From Scylla paramamosain (taxonomy: Eukaryota > Arthropoda > Malacostraca > Decapoda > Portunidae): a stretch of 64,000 nt of DNA. Position numbers and translations under genes: made by a program. A model generated the notes under the pieces. It searched no databases. It saw only the letters and a list, made by a program, of their open reading frames with translations, and had not been told where the DNA came from. Below are positions 23,280 to 35,300 of this stretch, one piece after another. Every line of letters starts with the position of its first letter. Within the stretch, counting starts at the first letter, position 1. The stretch is from positions 476,001 through 540,000 of the forward strand of contig NW_026973669.1 of NCBI RefSeq assembly GCF_035594125.1, given 5' to 3'.

Positions 23280-24240
23280 AGTGTCAAAATCTTTCAAGAT
23301 CTAACTCCCCTAGTAATTTCTCGCACCTTGCCAAAGGCATCTCCAATAACTTTGTATCTTCATCTGTCCTTCCTTTATTTCAATCTGACAGCACAACTGC
23401 CATCTCATCTATTTCTAAAGCTGAACTTTTCATTCAATCAAACCTTTGCTAAAAGCACTACCTTGGTTGATTCAGAGCTCATTCCTCCTTTTCCTCCACC
23501 ATCTGACTACTTCATGCTACCTATTAAAATTTTTCGCTGATGATTTTTCCATGCCCTCCCTCGCTGACCTTAACCCTCAGAAAGCTTACGAACCTGATCG
23601 GGTCCCTCCCGTTGTTCTCCAAAACTTTGCCTTAGTGGTTGCACCTTACTTAGTCAAACTCTTCTAGCTCTGTCTAACAACATCTACCTTTTCTTCTTGC
23701 TGGAAGTTTGCCTAAATTCAGCCTGTTCCTTAAAAGGATGACGATCCCTCAGTCTATCGCCCTTTTCCTTTAATTTCCTGCCTCTCTAAAGTTTTTATTA
23801 ATCTTTCGTCAACAGGAAGATTCTTAGAATTCTATCACTTCAGAGCCTTCTATCTGATCGCCAGTATGGGTTCCGTTGAGGCCGCTCTACTGGTGATCTT
23901 TTGGCTTTCTTACTGAATCTTGGTCATCCTCTTTTAAGGATTTTGGTGAAACTTTTGCTTTTAGCTTAGGCATATTAAAAGATTTTCAGAGTTTGGCACA
24001 AAGTTCTGATTTCCAAACTATCCTCCTATGACTTCTATCCTTCTCTCTGTAACTTCATCTCAAGTTTTCTTTCTGACAGTTATATTGCTGCTGTGGTAGA
24101 CGGTCACTGTCCATCTTCTAAATCTAGTAACAGTGGTGTTCCTCAGAGTTCTGTCCTGTCACTCACTCTCTTCCTGTTATTCATTAATAATCTTCTAAAC
24201 CAAACTTCTTTTTTATATCCACTTCTTCGCTGATGATACC
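23280..24240 (+). pseudogene. LINE family 'C', copy 2: RT region remnant
   Basis: Homology to C begins in the linker before RT (tctttcaagatctaactcccct) and continues through the RT fingers (L-N-P-Q-K-A-Y-E-P-D, 23560-23600), R-Q-Y-G-F-type motif (about 23865), the F-D-R-V-W-H-K-equivalent (about 23995) and G-V-P-Q-S-type motif (about 24140). It ends at the Y-A-D-D-T equivalent, 24225-24240, where hAT-like sequence of opposite strand begins. Numerous indels and stops; non-functional. Confidence 0.7.
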
Positions 24241-25880
24241 AGCCTGCCAGTTACTAGAGAAAGAAAGGTCATCAGTGGAGCAAGTGATGTTACTGATTTA
24301 CTCTTTACAGTAAAGGGATCCAGCGCCTTTAAATTTTGGAAAACAGCATCATCAAAGGGGAATCTTTTGCTTATCTGTGTTACTGCTTCCATCAGAAAAG
24401 TTTGACGACGTTGCTTAAACACTTGCACAACTTATGTTGGGAGTGCTTGGTTTTGAGAGAAGAGACATGCCTACCTTAGCTCCAAGATAGGTACAAGACA
24501 GTTCCAAGACAGATACAAGACAGTTCCTGAAAGTTCCAGGGATCCTTGTATTCTACATTACTCATGGGTGTCTTTTGCAGGTATTCATATTTAATGTAAA
24601 GTTCCAGCAAAGTTTTGAAGGATTGCAAAACTGATTTGTGCAGTGTGTGAATCAGTCTAAAAACTGGAGATACCACTTTGTGAAAGGGTTATTTAGCTTC
24701 TGCAATATGTTCTCACATGACAAGAGTCTGTCATTGAGGACAGCTCTTGTTAAGTACACCTTGAGTGCTTCATATTGCTCAAGCAGCCGACACACAACCG
24801 TGTGTAACGATAACCACCGTGTCTGGCTTGGATGAAGCAATTTATGACAAAAGACTGAAATTCTTTCAGTATACCCATTCGTTTTGGACTGCACTGGAAG
24901 TATGAAAAAAACATCACGTGCTAGATCCTCAACATCTTTAGGCAAAGTTGCGCATGCATATGCGGCACAAAGATCAAAAGGAGTAACAAATGCACTTCAT
25001 AACAAAAAGTTTAGGTATGTCCTTCTTTACCAAAGTGGAAAGCTAGTTGTGAGTTCCCAGCATAGAATTTGCTCCATCCGCACCAAAGCCGATCAAATTT
25101 TCTTAGTAAGGAATGTGGTTATCAGCAAAGAGAAAAAAAAATTGTACCTGCATCATAAAGTACACTTACAGTTGCGTCTTGCAAGGGAATCAGTCCTAAA
25201 AGGCAATCTGCTACTTTGTCACCTATCAGAGTTCTAACAACCATACATAAATGTTTGGTACAAAACAAATCTGTGCTCTCATCTACAATCGGTGAAAACT
25301 TTGACTCTTGCAACTTTTATACTAGCAAATCAGAACTCTCCTCACCAGTCACATGGTTTACAATGGACGTCAATTTTGTCCATCCACATTTTAATTCCTT
25401 TGCAATCGCTGAATCTGGACATATTCCTTGGATGAGTTTGGGCATGTGTTCCACACTTTTAATTGGTAAATCATTCTCACAAATGAATGCTGCAAGTCTG
25501 ATTTCACTTTCCTGCACTGATTCATGATATTTTTTTTCTTTACCACTCACACCATGCATGATAAAGATAGAAGGCTGTTTGGCTACTGTAGTGCAATTTT
25601 CTCCGCTCCTTTCCAGCTGAATGCTGTTTTAACTTCCATTTTGCCAGAACTGACAGAAATATGAACATTGCAAGCACAAAGAACCCAAACAACTGTCCCT
25701 TGGAACTTGGCATCAGCCTTCCCTTAAAATATGGTTCAGATTCCCACGCTTGACTATTTTTTTTGGCATATTTTGCCTTTTTTTTTCTAGTGCCTCCACT
25801 TTTGCCTACTGATCCCTCTCTTTTCTCGGACGCCATAGTCACCATAAACGGCAGCAGCGTTCCTCCGACAGGACCCACGC
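24241..25880 (-). pseudogene. hAT/ZMYM-like transposase relic (DUF4371-type)
   Basis: Read on the minus strand from 25880 to 24241, successive broken frames align as one long protein. First comes a basic N-terminus with K-K-A-K-Y-A-K-K and a degraded BED-like zinc finger (H-S-A-G-K-E-R-R-K). Then E-S-E-I-R-L-A-A-F-I-C-E-N-D-L-P, I-C-P-D-S-A-I-A-K, I-V-D-E-S-T-D (core D of the hAT fold), L-L-H-P-S-Q-T-R-W-L-S-L-H (conserved W) and a C-terminal dimerisation-like segment (F-P-F-D-D-A-V-F-Q-N-L, 24330-24250). Between 25130 and 24945 the part that would hold the A-A-D-G-A motif is badly decayed. Similar proteins are labelled ZMYM6/SCAND3-like in many genomes. No terminal inverted repeats were found. 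Confidence 0.65.
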
Positions 25881-26164
<284 letters not shown>

Positions 26165-26602
26165 ATCGTCAAAAACATATTTATGATCTATAAAGTGTCG
26201 TAACTACAGGGGGCATGGATGGGCACATGCCCCTCTATGAGAAGCCGGTACCCCCTCAGGTTCCCCTCCACTGGCTACAGCTGCAGTGTCACCCCGTGTG
26301 GTATGGGAACCGTGTTCCACTAGATAGGACTGAGGGAGCATGTAATAATTTTTACTGATGACTTTACCTCGACCTCAAAAAAAAAAAAATATATTTCCTC
26401 TGCTTGAAAGAAACATGCCTCTGAGTCTCAGTTAAATCATTATACTTCCTGTTGATCATTTTTAACACCAACGAACATAATTAAATTACAACAGTTACCC
26501 TTACAAATTTCCTTTTACACTACAGCAGTGTTTTTAAAACTGGTGTCCGTTTACCCTAGGGGATACGCAGCATAGATAAAAGGGGTACGTGAAAATACGA
26601 AG

Positions 26603-26603
<1 letters not shown>

Positions 26604-26650
<47 letters not shown>
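26604..26650. repeat. (CA)n microsatellite
   Basis: CA array of about 47 bp. Confidence 0.97.
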
Positions 26651-26651
<1 letters not shown>

Positions 26652-27135
26652 CATAACTTACCATGTTTTATAAAGGGAGAGGGATGGGTACCTAAAGGAA
26701 GGACGCGTAATGTACGTGTACCCAAATATAATATAATATAAATATAATATAGTTGCGTTTAATCAGCCATAGGAATAACATAACAGTAGAAGGCGAGAAA
26801 GTTTGGACAGCACTGCCCTACAGTACTTAACACACACTAATAGAATAAAATTAATAACATTCCATAGCCTGTACATCAGATGTATTCTTGATATTGGTCA
26901 GAATGCAAAATCTCAGCGAGGGTGGGGGGAGTCTTGGCACTGAGGCTACAAGTACTTAGTCCCCACCAAACCCTGCAGCTGTAAGAGTTCTTACCTTTCA
27001 ATTATGGCGAGGCACAACTGGGTACTCGCAGGTCGCAGCAGTATGAACTGCTCCTGAACTGCCCCTGGGCCTTGGACCTCAGCGTAACTGCGAAACTGCC
27101 ACCAATCGGCTGGTAATGGGGTGGTGCTGGCTGTG

Positions 27136-27136
<1 letters not shown>

Positions 27137-27213
<77 letters not shown>
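27137..27213. repeat. (CT)n microsatellite
   Basis: CT array of about 77 bp. Confidence 0.97.
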
Positions 27214-27221
<8 letters not shown>

Positions 27222-27669
27222 TTCATGGATTTCTAACTACCTGGAAGCATAATTTATGTATATTTTATGGAGAACCTCTCACAATTCCGTAGATTACGGC
27301 AATAATTCGTGATTTCTTGAAATTTATCTGAATTTCAGTAGATCTGGCAACACTGGTCTGAGACCATGTGATGCTCTTTCTCCCTTCGCTCCGCTAGCTA
27401 ACGTGTTTCAGGCGCAGGCGAAATTAGCACTGATTTGTTTGCATATATTTAGAAAGTTTACTGAGTACAGAATAGGCTTAGAAGTAAGTATAATTATTCC
27501 TCACGTAACTTATTTGAAAAATACTACTCGACTATTTCCCCATAATAAACAATTAGAAATTACATATTTAATTAACACTAAGAATGCGTTCACTGAGTCA
27601 TCCTCACGCCAGCATCTTGGACTTGCATCTTTTTGTCCGTCTGCATGTTGGCTGCTGAAAATACTCTAT

Positions 27670-30233
27670 TGGAATATAAATGGTGTTAAAACAAAAAATA
27701 GAAAACAATAATATGATTGTGCTACTAGTAAAATGGTTTGAGTTGTTGGTGATGTTAACGCACGTTTTGGCTCAAGTGCTCGAAATCTATTATCAAGTGA
27801 AATACCTAACAAAGCATTGTATAAATATCCACAAATACTTGATGAAGTAGCGACACCTAACGATAATGCCCACGTATTGTCGTCATTGTTCTCTGGAAAT
27901 GGTTTACTGGTTGTTAATAATTTATAAGTAAACGAAAGATATTTCCCAAGCAAGAAAACTTTTAAGAAAGCAAACCAGTGGATATCTGAACTAGATGTTA
28001 TAATCGCATCTTATCAACTAATTGAGAACATTGAAAATTTGGATGTGCATCAAACGGAGTGCTTACCATCGGATCACGCCCCCATATCTTTAAATATGAC
28101 ATTACCGAACGGTGACCTCGCTTGACTCATTTGTGACTCGCGCTCGTTGGTTGGGCGGCCACGCAGCGCTGGAGGGGCAACGAGCGGGAGGAGCCTTAGC
28201 CAACGTGCCTGTTAGTTTTGCGGATATAGATATGCATACAATTTCTAAAAAAAAAATATCTCCTAACGCCCTACCGGATGTTGATGTTGATGTTAATGCT
28301 TTTGTTCATAATGTGTCTGATACTTTGAACTTGTGTGCCGTTCATGTATAGGCAACATGAGAAATGGAGACTGCAGAGGCTACTAATATACGTAATAGAT
28401 GGGAAACGATCCTTCAGGAAAAGGATGACTCACGCACGGTGTGGAGAGCAATTAATTGGAAGGGAATGCTTCAGGATACTGTTCGAGACAATACCTCTCC
28501 ATCTGATCAGAAATTCAAGGAGTTTTGTGAAAGTAGTTTATGTAGTGATGATTCCGTGTACCAGCCGTTTGATCCTTCCATCGATGCCAATATACCTATT
28601 TTAGACGACCCCATATCTTACGAGGAAGTAAGTACTAAAATCAAGAACATGAAGCTGAACAAAGCCTGTGGTCCTGATGGAGTTCCACCTAGCGTGTTTC
28701 AAAGCCTTCCAGCACATTGGATAGTCTTGATCACGGGTTTGTTTAACCTAATATTTCGCTCTACTTCCTACCCAGTGTCTTGGACAAATGCTTAGATGTT
28801 GACGATTTCTAAGAGAGGAAGACGGAGAGAACCTAAGAACTACAGGGGAATAACTATTATATATTCGATGGCAAAGCTCTATGATTTGATATTGTGTGCT
28901 GGATTGAACCAGTGGTTTAAGCATTTTAGGGAACTGGGGGGAGCACATCCTACATCATGTTTGATATTTTTTATTTATATTAATGACTTGATGAAAATGG
29001 TAAAAGAAAACTGTGAGCCAGATGGGTTCTTATCGTGGTTACACCTGTTGATCCTTATGGATGACACGGTGTTGTTATCGACAAGTCGGGTTACCATGAA
29101 GAGAAAGTTGTCAATAGTATGTCAGTTCTGCAGGGAATACGGCATGAAAATAGATGAAATGATGAAATTTATGGTCATTTGTGGACATGCTTTCCATCAC
29201 TGTGGAAGTTTGCAGGTAAATCATTGTGACAGCTACACCTGCCTCGGATCACCATTCACGGTAGCGACTCGACATCACGGGCAGTCAAGGCTCACGCTAA
29301 AGATAAGATGGCACACTTCAGTAAATTTGTTTCCTTGCACAAGAATAATGTTATCCCATTTAGTGTAAAGAAAAGAGTGTTTGATGCCATCCATCTACAG
29401 TCTTATATGGATGCGAGTCGTGGCTGAATGCTGATTTAAAAGTGGTAACTAAATTATATAACTGGTGCCTGAAACAGATGCTTGGTGTTAGAGGAACAAC
29501 ATGTAATGACGTCTGTCCAGCCCTCCATGCTCTTATTCTTATTAGAAGTAGACAAAGGAAATTTTACTCTAAGATGTATGTAGAGCGCTCTAATATGGAT
29601 GATGACTCCTTTGGCTTTGTAATGAAGATTGTAATGGACACGAGGTACAGCACCAAAGCGTATGTTACGGAACTCGTTGAAAACAATATGGATGACTGTA
29701 CAGTTTTAATGGATATACTTAAAGATAACGTCAGACGCTCTCTATCATCGAGAAGGATTACATTTAAATACAATGAATCCTCACCAAACTGTGCGATTGA
29801 TATAAACAGGCACACCGAATAGCATTCACTCGCTTTCGTATATGATCTCATTCATTAGCGATAGAGAAAGGCAGATGGAATTGGCCGTCTGCCAGTCGAT
29901 GAGAGGCTGTGCGCTTGTGGCAATGTACAGACAGAAGAACATGTGGTTGTGGAGTGTTCCTTAACACATGAGGTTCGTAACACCTACAAAATTCATAGTA
30001 TTCATGATCTGTTGTTTGGTCGAATGGGAGACGATGATGTATGTGACATTATTTACAAAATACTAATGATTTGTTCCTGAATAGTTCTTGTTTACATAGC
30101 ATTAGAATTATATGTCATCAACAATATGCACCTTTTGATGGACCATGTTTTGTAATATGTATATATGTTATATTATATTTTCTGATGTGGTCAATAAAAT
30201 ATCTTTCTATCTATCTATCTGTCTATCTATCTA
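27670..30233 (+). mobile_element. LINE family 'D' (degenerate, with CTAT tail)
   Basis: Endonuclease sequence comes first (27670-28110): G-D-V-N-A-R-F-G near 27755 and the S-D-H-A-P-I motif near 28070-28090. RT follows: 28364-28795 (K-A-C-G-P-D-G-V-P-P), 28796-29368 with L-M-D-D-T-V-L-L-S as the catalytic segment, and 29442-29822 with Y-N-W-C-L-K-Q-M-L-G. The C-terminus carries a zinc-finger-like C-A-C-G-N...H...E-C (29905-29960). The element ends in ggtcaataaaatatc and a (CTAT)n tail (30205-30233). Stops divide it into at least four frames. It is a single copy in this window; the clade is not assigned. Confidence 0.7.
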
Positions 30234-30444
30234 CGTCCTTCTTCCGGGCACTCTGCTGTAATACTCACAGCTCATAACTCATTTATTTTCCTGCTCCCCG
30301 AACTACACCTTCTGAGTCTCATCAGAAGCATTCCTAGGAATCTGCTGAGTCCCTAGATTCGATGGGTGTTCCTACTTGAAAGAGAGCGTTAGATGATCCT
30401 GGGCCAAACTTCACAAAAAATAGTGATTCTTCCACATCTGGCAA

Positions 30445-31690
30445 TGATGCTCCTCCATCTACCTTGCCCTTCCGATGGGATGTTTGAATCCATCAAGCCA
30501 CACCGAACATTCAGCTACTGCAAAGGACGCATTTACAGCCAGGACCTGTACGAATTCTCAGAAGATGACATCCTTCAGCTACGTCCTGATAATCTTCATC
30601 GAGTGGACAGACTTAAAGGAAATAGTAATATGATCATGCTCACTTTCTATGGTTCTTTTCTCCCTGACCGCCTTAAGACTGGTCCTTTTTCCCTTACAGT
30701 AGAGGCATTCGTTGACCGCCCTCTACAATGTTATGTTTATTATGAGTTCTGTCATGGAAGGAAAAACTTTCCAAACCATCCCCGGTGTGGTCACTGCTCA
30801 GCCTTTCACTCACACTCTACTCCTGAATGCGAATCGGAACCCAATTGCTTTTACCGTAGTGAGGATCACCCGCTACGTTCTCGACAGTGCAAGAGGTACC
30901 GTCTTGAGTAGGACATTCTTCACCTGGCCAATTCTCAGTTCATTGGTCTTTGTAATGCTAACCAGGAATTTCTTTTTCGACAAAATGGTGGTGGGGCAAA
31001 GAGCTACGCTTCTTCCCTCCACTCTAGTTTTACCTCTACCATACGAAGGTTGTGATACCTTCCCGCCTTTCTTCTCGTTCTCGTGAGAGAGTCTCTCTAT
31101 TAGTTATCTCTATTAGTTATCAGTTATCAGCTAAGCCCTCCAATGCATCTTCACCAGTTATATCACAGATTCCTCGTCCAGGAGTTCATATTGCTGATGA
31201 TCATCCTCCATTGGATCCTCAACCACAAACGACCTCCAAGACTTTTATACCTCCACAGACAAATACAAAGAAGTCTCCCAAGCTCCCACCGCAGTCCCAC
31301 CAGAAACGTTTCCGGGGGTCTGTTGAGTCCCTAGACTCAATGGGCGTCCCCCATAGAAAGATCCCGGTGGAATCATCAAATGACCCTGAGCCAGACGTAA
31401 TCAAAGTGATTCTTCCACATCTGAAATGGACATAGAGGTTTTCTTTGCCACTCTTCCCAATAGGTCCTCATGGATGAGCGATACTATACCGTCTTTGTCG
31501 AGGAATCGTTCTCCTCCGGTCTTTTCGGGAATTTCAGGGACATGTGGGGATATCTATCCCACACCAGTTACTCAAGTTCAGGTTTCTGCTCCGACAAGTA
31601 ATGTAGGACCAGGTAAACCTCACCGTCCAAATAAGGTACCTAGTCAGGTTGACAAAACTCTCTCTGGGGCTTCTTTCAAAACCCTTACAA
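30445..31690 (+). pseudogene. J copy 7 ORF1
   Basis: The frame 30393-30911 (172 aa) covers the domain before and through the zinc knuckles. The first knuckle has lost cysteines (C-Y-V-Y-Y-E-F-C-H), the second is intact in outline (C-G-H-C-S-A-F-H-S-H), and the third is C-F-Y-R. The Ser/Pro-rich tail continues to 31690 in frames 31052-31435 and 31426-31695. The family role is RNA binding in the retrotransposon particle. Confidence 0.7.
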
Positions 31691-31699
31691 AATAGTAAT

Positions 31700-32218
31700 A
31701 TTCAAGATTCTGCAGTTTCGCGGTTTGCGTGCTTCCTGGGAGGAACTCCGGGTGTTGATCTCTAGGTTTTCTCCTGTTTGCATTTGTTTTCAATAGACAA
31801 TGCTCGGAAACTCCACTCACTTTAGTCCTCCTGGATATCGTGCTTTCTTCTCCACTCCAGTTTCTGGTCAGGCCCGCCATGGTGGCACCGCCATCTTTGT
31901 TAGAAAAGATATTCTTTTATCCAGATACAAGTTCACATGCAGCAACAGGTTGTTGCAGTTAAAATTTATATAAATCGTTTTTATACATCTGCCCCCTAGA
32001 GTTTGTGATGAAAGGAATGAGCCTGATAACCTTTTAAATGCTCTTTCCTCTCCTTTTATTTCATTGGGTGACTTGAATGGTCGTCATCCTTTGTGGGATG
32101 ACGCTGTCAACATTCGTGGTCTTTTAATTGCTAACTTTTATCGAGGATTCAGACTGAAGACTTTAAACTGTGAAGACGTGACCTATTTCCACAGTCAAAC
32201 CGGTACCTTTACAACAGT

Positions 32219-32303
<85 letters not shown>

Positions 32304-33710
32304 CTTCTAATTCTTTTCTTGATTTTAACTGGAAAGTTTTACCAGACTTGTTCTATCCCTTGATGAGGGGACGGTAGCAGACCCTAAAACAGTTGCCGAC
32401 CTGCTTGTTGAGCACTTTGCTAGTCTCTCTAGAAATAACCAAACTACACCTATGGCACTTCTCCGTCAAGACTTGGAATCTGTTGGCGTTCCAGTGCCAG
32501 GGTTCTTCCACAGACCCTGATGACATCCCATTCCTCTTTGCGACACATGTCCGATAAAGGTTTTACCTTTTTAATTGACCTTTATGATTTTATATGGAAT
32601 ACTGGTGATTTTCCATCTTTTTGGGGTGTGGTTGTAATTATTCCCATTCCAAACCTTGGAAAAGATCAGCTAACGATCAAATATCGCCCCATTTCTTTAA
32701 CTTCATGCATTTGTCAGATGATGAATATCAGGCTTAAATCGTTTTACTTGGAGAGAAGCAGTTACTTGTCTCCGGTTCAGTATGGTATGCTTTTTTTTGT
32801 CACTCAAGTCTTTCATATGTGAGGTATTTGCTAATAAGCAACACCATGTCAGTCTTTTTTTTATTTAAATAAAGTTTACTACACATCCCGGCGTCGTGAT
32901 ATTTTACTAAATCCTTCTCGAGTTTGGTCCCCGTGGCTGACTCCCTCTTTTTATACAACAGTTTTAATCTCATCCTCTTTTATGGGTACGAGTTGGTGGC
33001 GAACTGTTAGGAGTTCGCCCACTTGAAGATGGCGTGTCACAAGAAAGTATACTTAGTCTTACACTTTTCGTTGTAACTATAAACAGTGTCATTGGTGTAC
33101 TTCAGGAAGGAATTCGTGGTAGCTTATATGTCGATGACTTGTCAATCTCCTTTTCAGCAGTGAGGATGCCATTAATTCAGCAGAAGCTGAATGTGGTACT
33201 CAATAGGATCAGTGGGACGCAACTCGGGGATCTCGTTTCTCGGCTTCGAAATGCATTTTTTGTTGCCTTCGAGGTGTTCACCCTGACCCAGACTTGTATC
33301 TATACGATAGAAGAATCTCTTGTGTGGAGGAAAATCGTTTCCTGGGATTTATATCTGACAGTCGCCTGACTTAGGTATCCCACCTTCGTTACATTAAGGC
33401 AGCATGCTTGAAGGCGCTGTTATTTCTGAGAGTTTTGTCTCATACTTCTTGGGGTGCTGACAGACAAATCATCCTAGACTTGCACCGAGCTCTTTTTTTC
33501 TTTCTAAAGTACGGTTTTGAAATCTTTTCGTATGCTACTGAAGCTCGGTTCCGTTTATTGGAGTCGGTGCACCACGCTGGTATTCGGCTGACAATTGGTG
33601 CGTTCCGCTCATCCATAATCCCTAGCTTAATGGTGGATGCTGCTGTCCTGCCATTGGACCTACGTCGTCAGTCGCTAGTAATGAGGTGTTAATTTCGAAT
33701 CCACCGCGTT
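31700..33710 (+). pseudogene. J copy 7 ORF2 (endonuclease and RT)
   Basis: Endonuclease: L-G-D-L-N-G-R-H-P-L-W-D-D at 32064-32105 keeps the catalytic G-D-x-N. RT: Y-R-P-I-S-L-T-S-C-I-C (32685-32715) and Y-V-D-D-L-S-I-S-F (33130-33155), where the catalytic YVDD is intact. The thumb follows (33470-33690: L-E-S-V-H-H-A-G-I-R-L). A deletion removes most of the linker around 32340-32400 and another truncates the RT palm around 32820. Stops separate all parts. Confidence 0.7.
32222..32300. repeat. (CT)n microsatellite inside J ORF2
   Basis: CT array of about 79 bp located exactly where intact J copies (for example 48440-48470) read 'agatttctctctttgcacc'. Flanking ORF2 sequence is continuous on both sides, so the array grew from that short CT run. 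Confidence 0.9.
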
Positions 33711-33847
33711 CCTGAGTCTGTCACTTGTACAACAGTTTCTCATGATGCATCTGCTCCCTTATATGATGCTCACATTAATTTCCTAAACCTTTTGGATATC
33801 ATGCCATGACCGAGTTTGATATACCCTCCATCTCCATTTGCCTCCTT

Positions 33848-34062
33848 TCAAGGCTCGTTTATGAAAGCGCTGTCACTCCTTAGGGTCTTGGCTCATACCT
33901 CTTGAGGACCTGATGACAAACCCTGCTTCCCTTGCACCGCACTCTTAATCTTTCAAAGTTGGAATATGGTTATGAGGTTTATTCCTCATAACTGAGACTC
34001 GGTTTCGTGTGTTGAACTTGGTGCACCATGCCAGTGTTTTCTTGTTAACTGGTGCACTCCGT
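33848..34062 (+). pseudogene. J copy 7b: second RT thumb fragment
   Basis: This repeats the part of ORF2 already present at 33400-33610 (L-L-R-V-L-A-H-T-S and L-E-Y-G-Y-E-equivalents), so it comes from a different J copy or a duplication. It ends exactly at the start of C-family endonuclease sequence. Confidence 0.65.
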
Positions 34063-35300
34063 TCAACTGACAGTAGCCACTTTTCTGTTCCCTTCTACTT
34101 TCTCTATCCTCATTTTCAATGCAAAGCTGGATGTTGCGTTTATGTGCGCAACGACTTAACCTGCTCCCGTGCCCACGCTCTTGAAACTTCTGAGTTTTCC
34201 ACCAAGCTACGACTGCACAGACACACTCAAACTAAATTTATCTGTGCTGTATACCTCGCACCTAACTCCTCTGAATATAAGAAATTCTTTGACTACTTAA
34301 CTTCCAAAGTGGAGCACATTTTGACTCTCTTCCCTTTTGCAGAGATCTCCATTCTTGGAGACTTCATTGTTCACCACCAACTTTGGCTTTCCTCTCCCTT
34401 CACTGACCATCCTGGTGAACTAACCTTCAACTTTGCTATCCTCCACAACTTGTATTCCTGACTGTTTTGGAGATACGCCCAACGTTCTTGACCTTTTCCT
34501 GACCTCTAATCCTTCTGCTTCTGCTGTGCATCCTTTCTTCTCCGTTGGGCTCCTCCGATCACAAGTTCATATCTGTATCTTGTCCTATCGCTCCAATCCC
34601 TTCTCAGGATCCCCCTAAGCGAAGGTGCCTCTGAAAACTTCACATCTCATCTCTAGCTAAAACAGCTTCTATGAAGTTAGGTGTTCTGAGACGTCTTCGC
34701 CAGTTTTTCTCACCCCTCCCCACCCCCCAGCTGCTAAATCTATACAAGGGCCTTATCCGTCCATGTATAGAGAATGCTTCACATGTCTGGGGGCTTCCAC
34801 TCATACCGTTCTTCTAGATAAGGTGGAATCAACAGCTTTTCATCTCATTTCATCTCCTCTAACTGACTGTCTTCAGCCTCTCTCTCATCGCCGCAATGAT
34901 GCATCTCTAGCTGTCTTCTACCGCTATTTTCATGCTAACTGCACTTCTGATCTAGCTAACTGCATGCTTTCCCTTTTCCCACGGCCTCGCTGCACAACTC
35001 TTTCTTCTTTCTCTCACCCCTATTCTGTCCACTTCTCTAATGCTAGAATTAACTAGTATTCTCAATCATTCATTCCTTTCTCAGGTAAACTCTGGAACTC
35101 CCTGCCTGCTTCTGTATTCCCACCTTCCTACGACTTGAATTCCCTCAAGAGGGAGGTTTCAAGACACTTATCCTTCAATTTTTGACTACCGCTTTGGACC
35201 CTTTTCTGGGACTGGCATCTCAGCAGGCTTTTTTCTTTTTTTTTAATCGGATTTCTGCTGTTCTTGGCCGGTGTCCCTCCTACATAAAAAAAAAGTCCCT
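34063..35300 (+). pseudogene. LINE family 'C', copy 3: endonuclease joined to C-terminus
   Basis: The endonuclease occupies 34063-34620: [20 protein letters not shown] (catalytic G-D), and the L-D-L-F-L-T-S-N-P-S-A block. At about 34630 the sequence jumps to the segment after RT (S-M-K-L-G-V-L-R-R-L-R-Q-F-F), losing the whole RT. It continues through 34763-35056 to the C-terminus and the 3' UTR, which ends 'ttggccggtgtccctcctacataaaaaaaa' at about 35295. An A-rich tail fits target-primed insertion. Confidence 0.75.

Larger units (their letters stand above)
30275..33790 (+). mobile_element. J copy 7: ORF1 and ORF2 remnants, rearranged
   Basis: A scrap of the ORF1 C-terminal tail (30275-30445) precedes an ORF1 stretch in normal order (30445-31690), so pieces are out of order. 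ORF2 begins at about 31700 and covers endonuclease (broken by a CT array), a shortened linker, and RT to about 33790. The copy is decayed throughout but keeps recognisable RT catalytic sequence. Confidence 0.7.
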
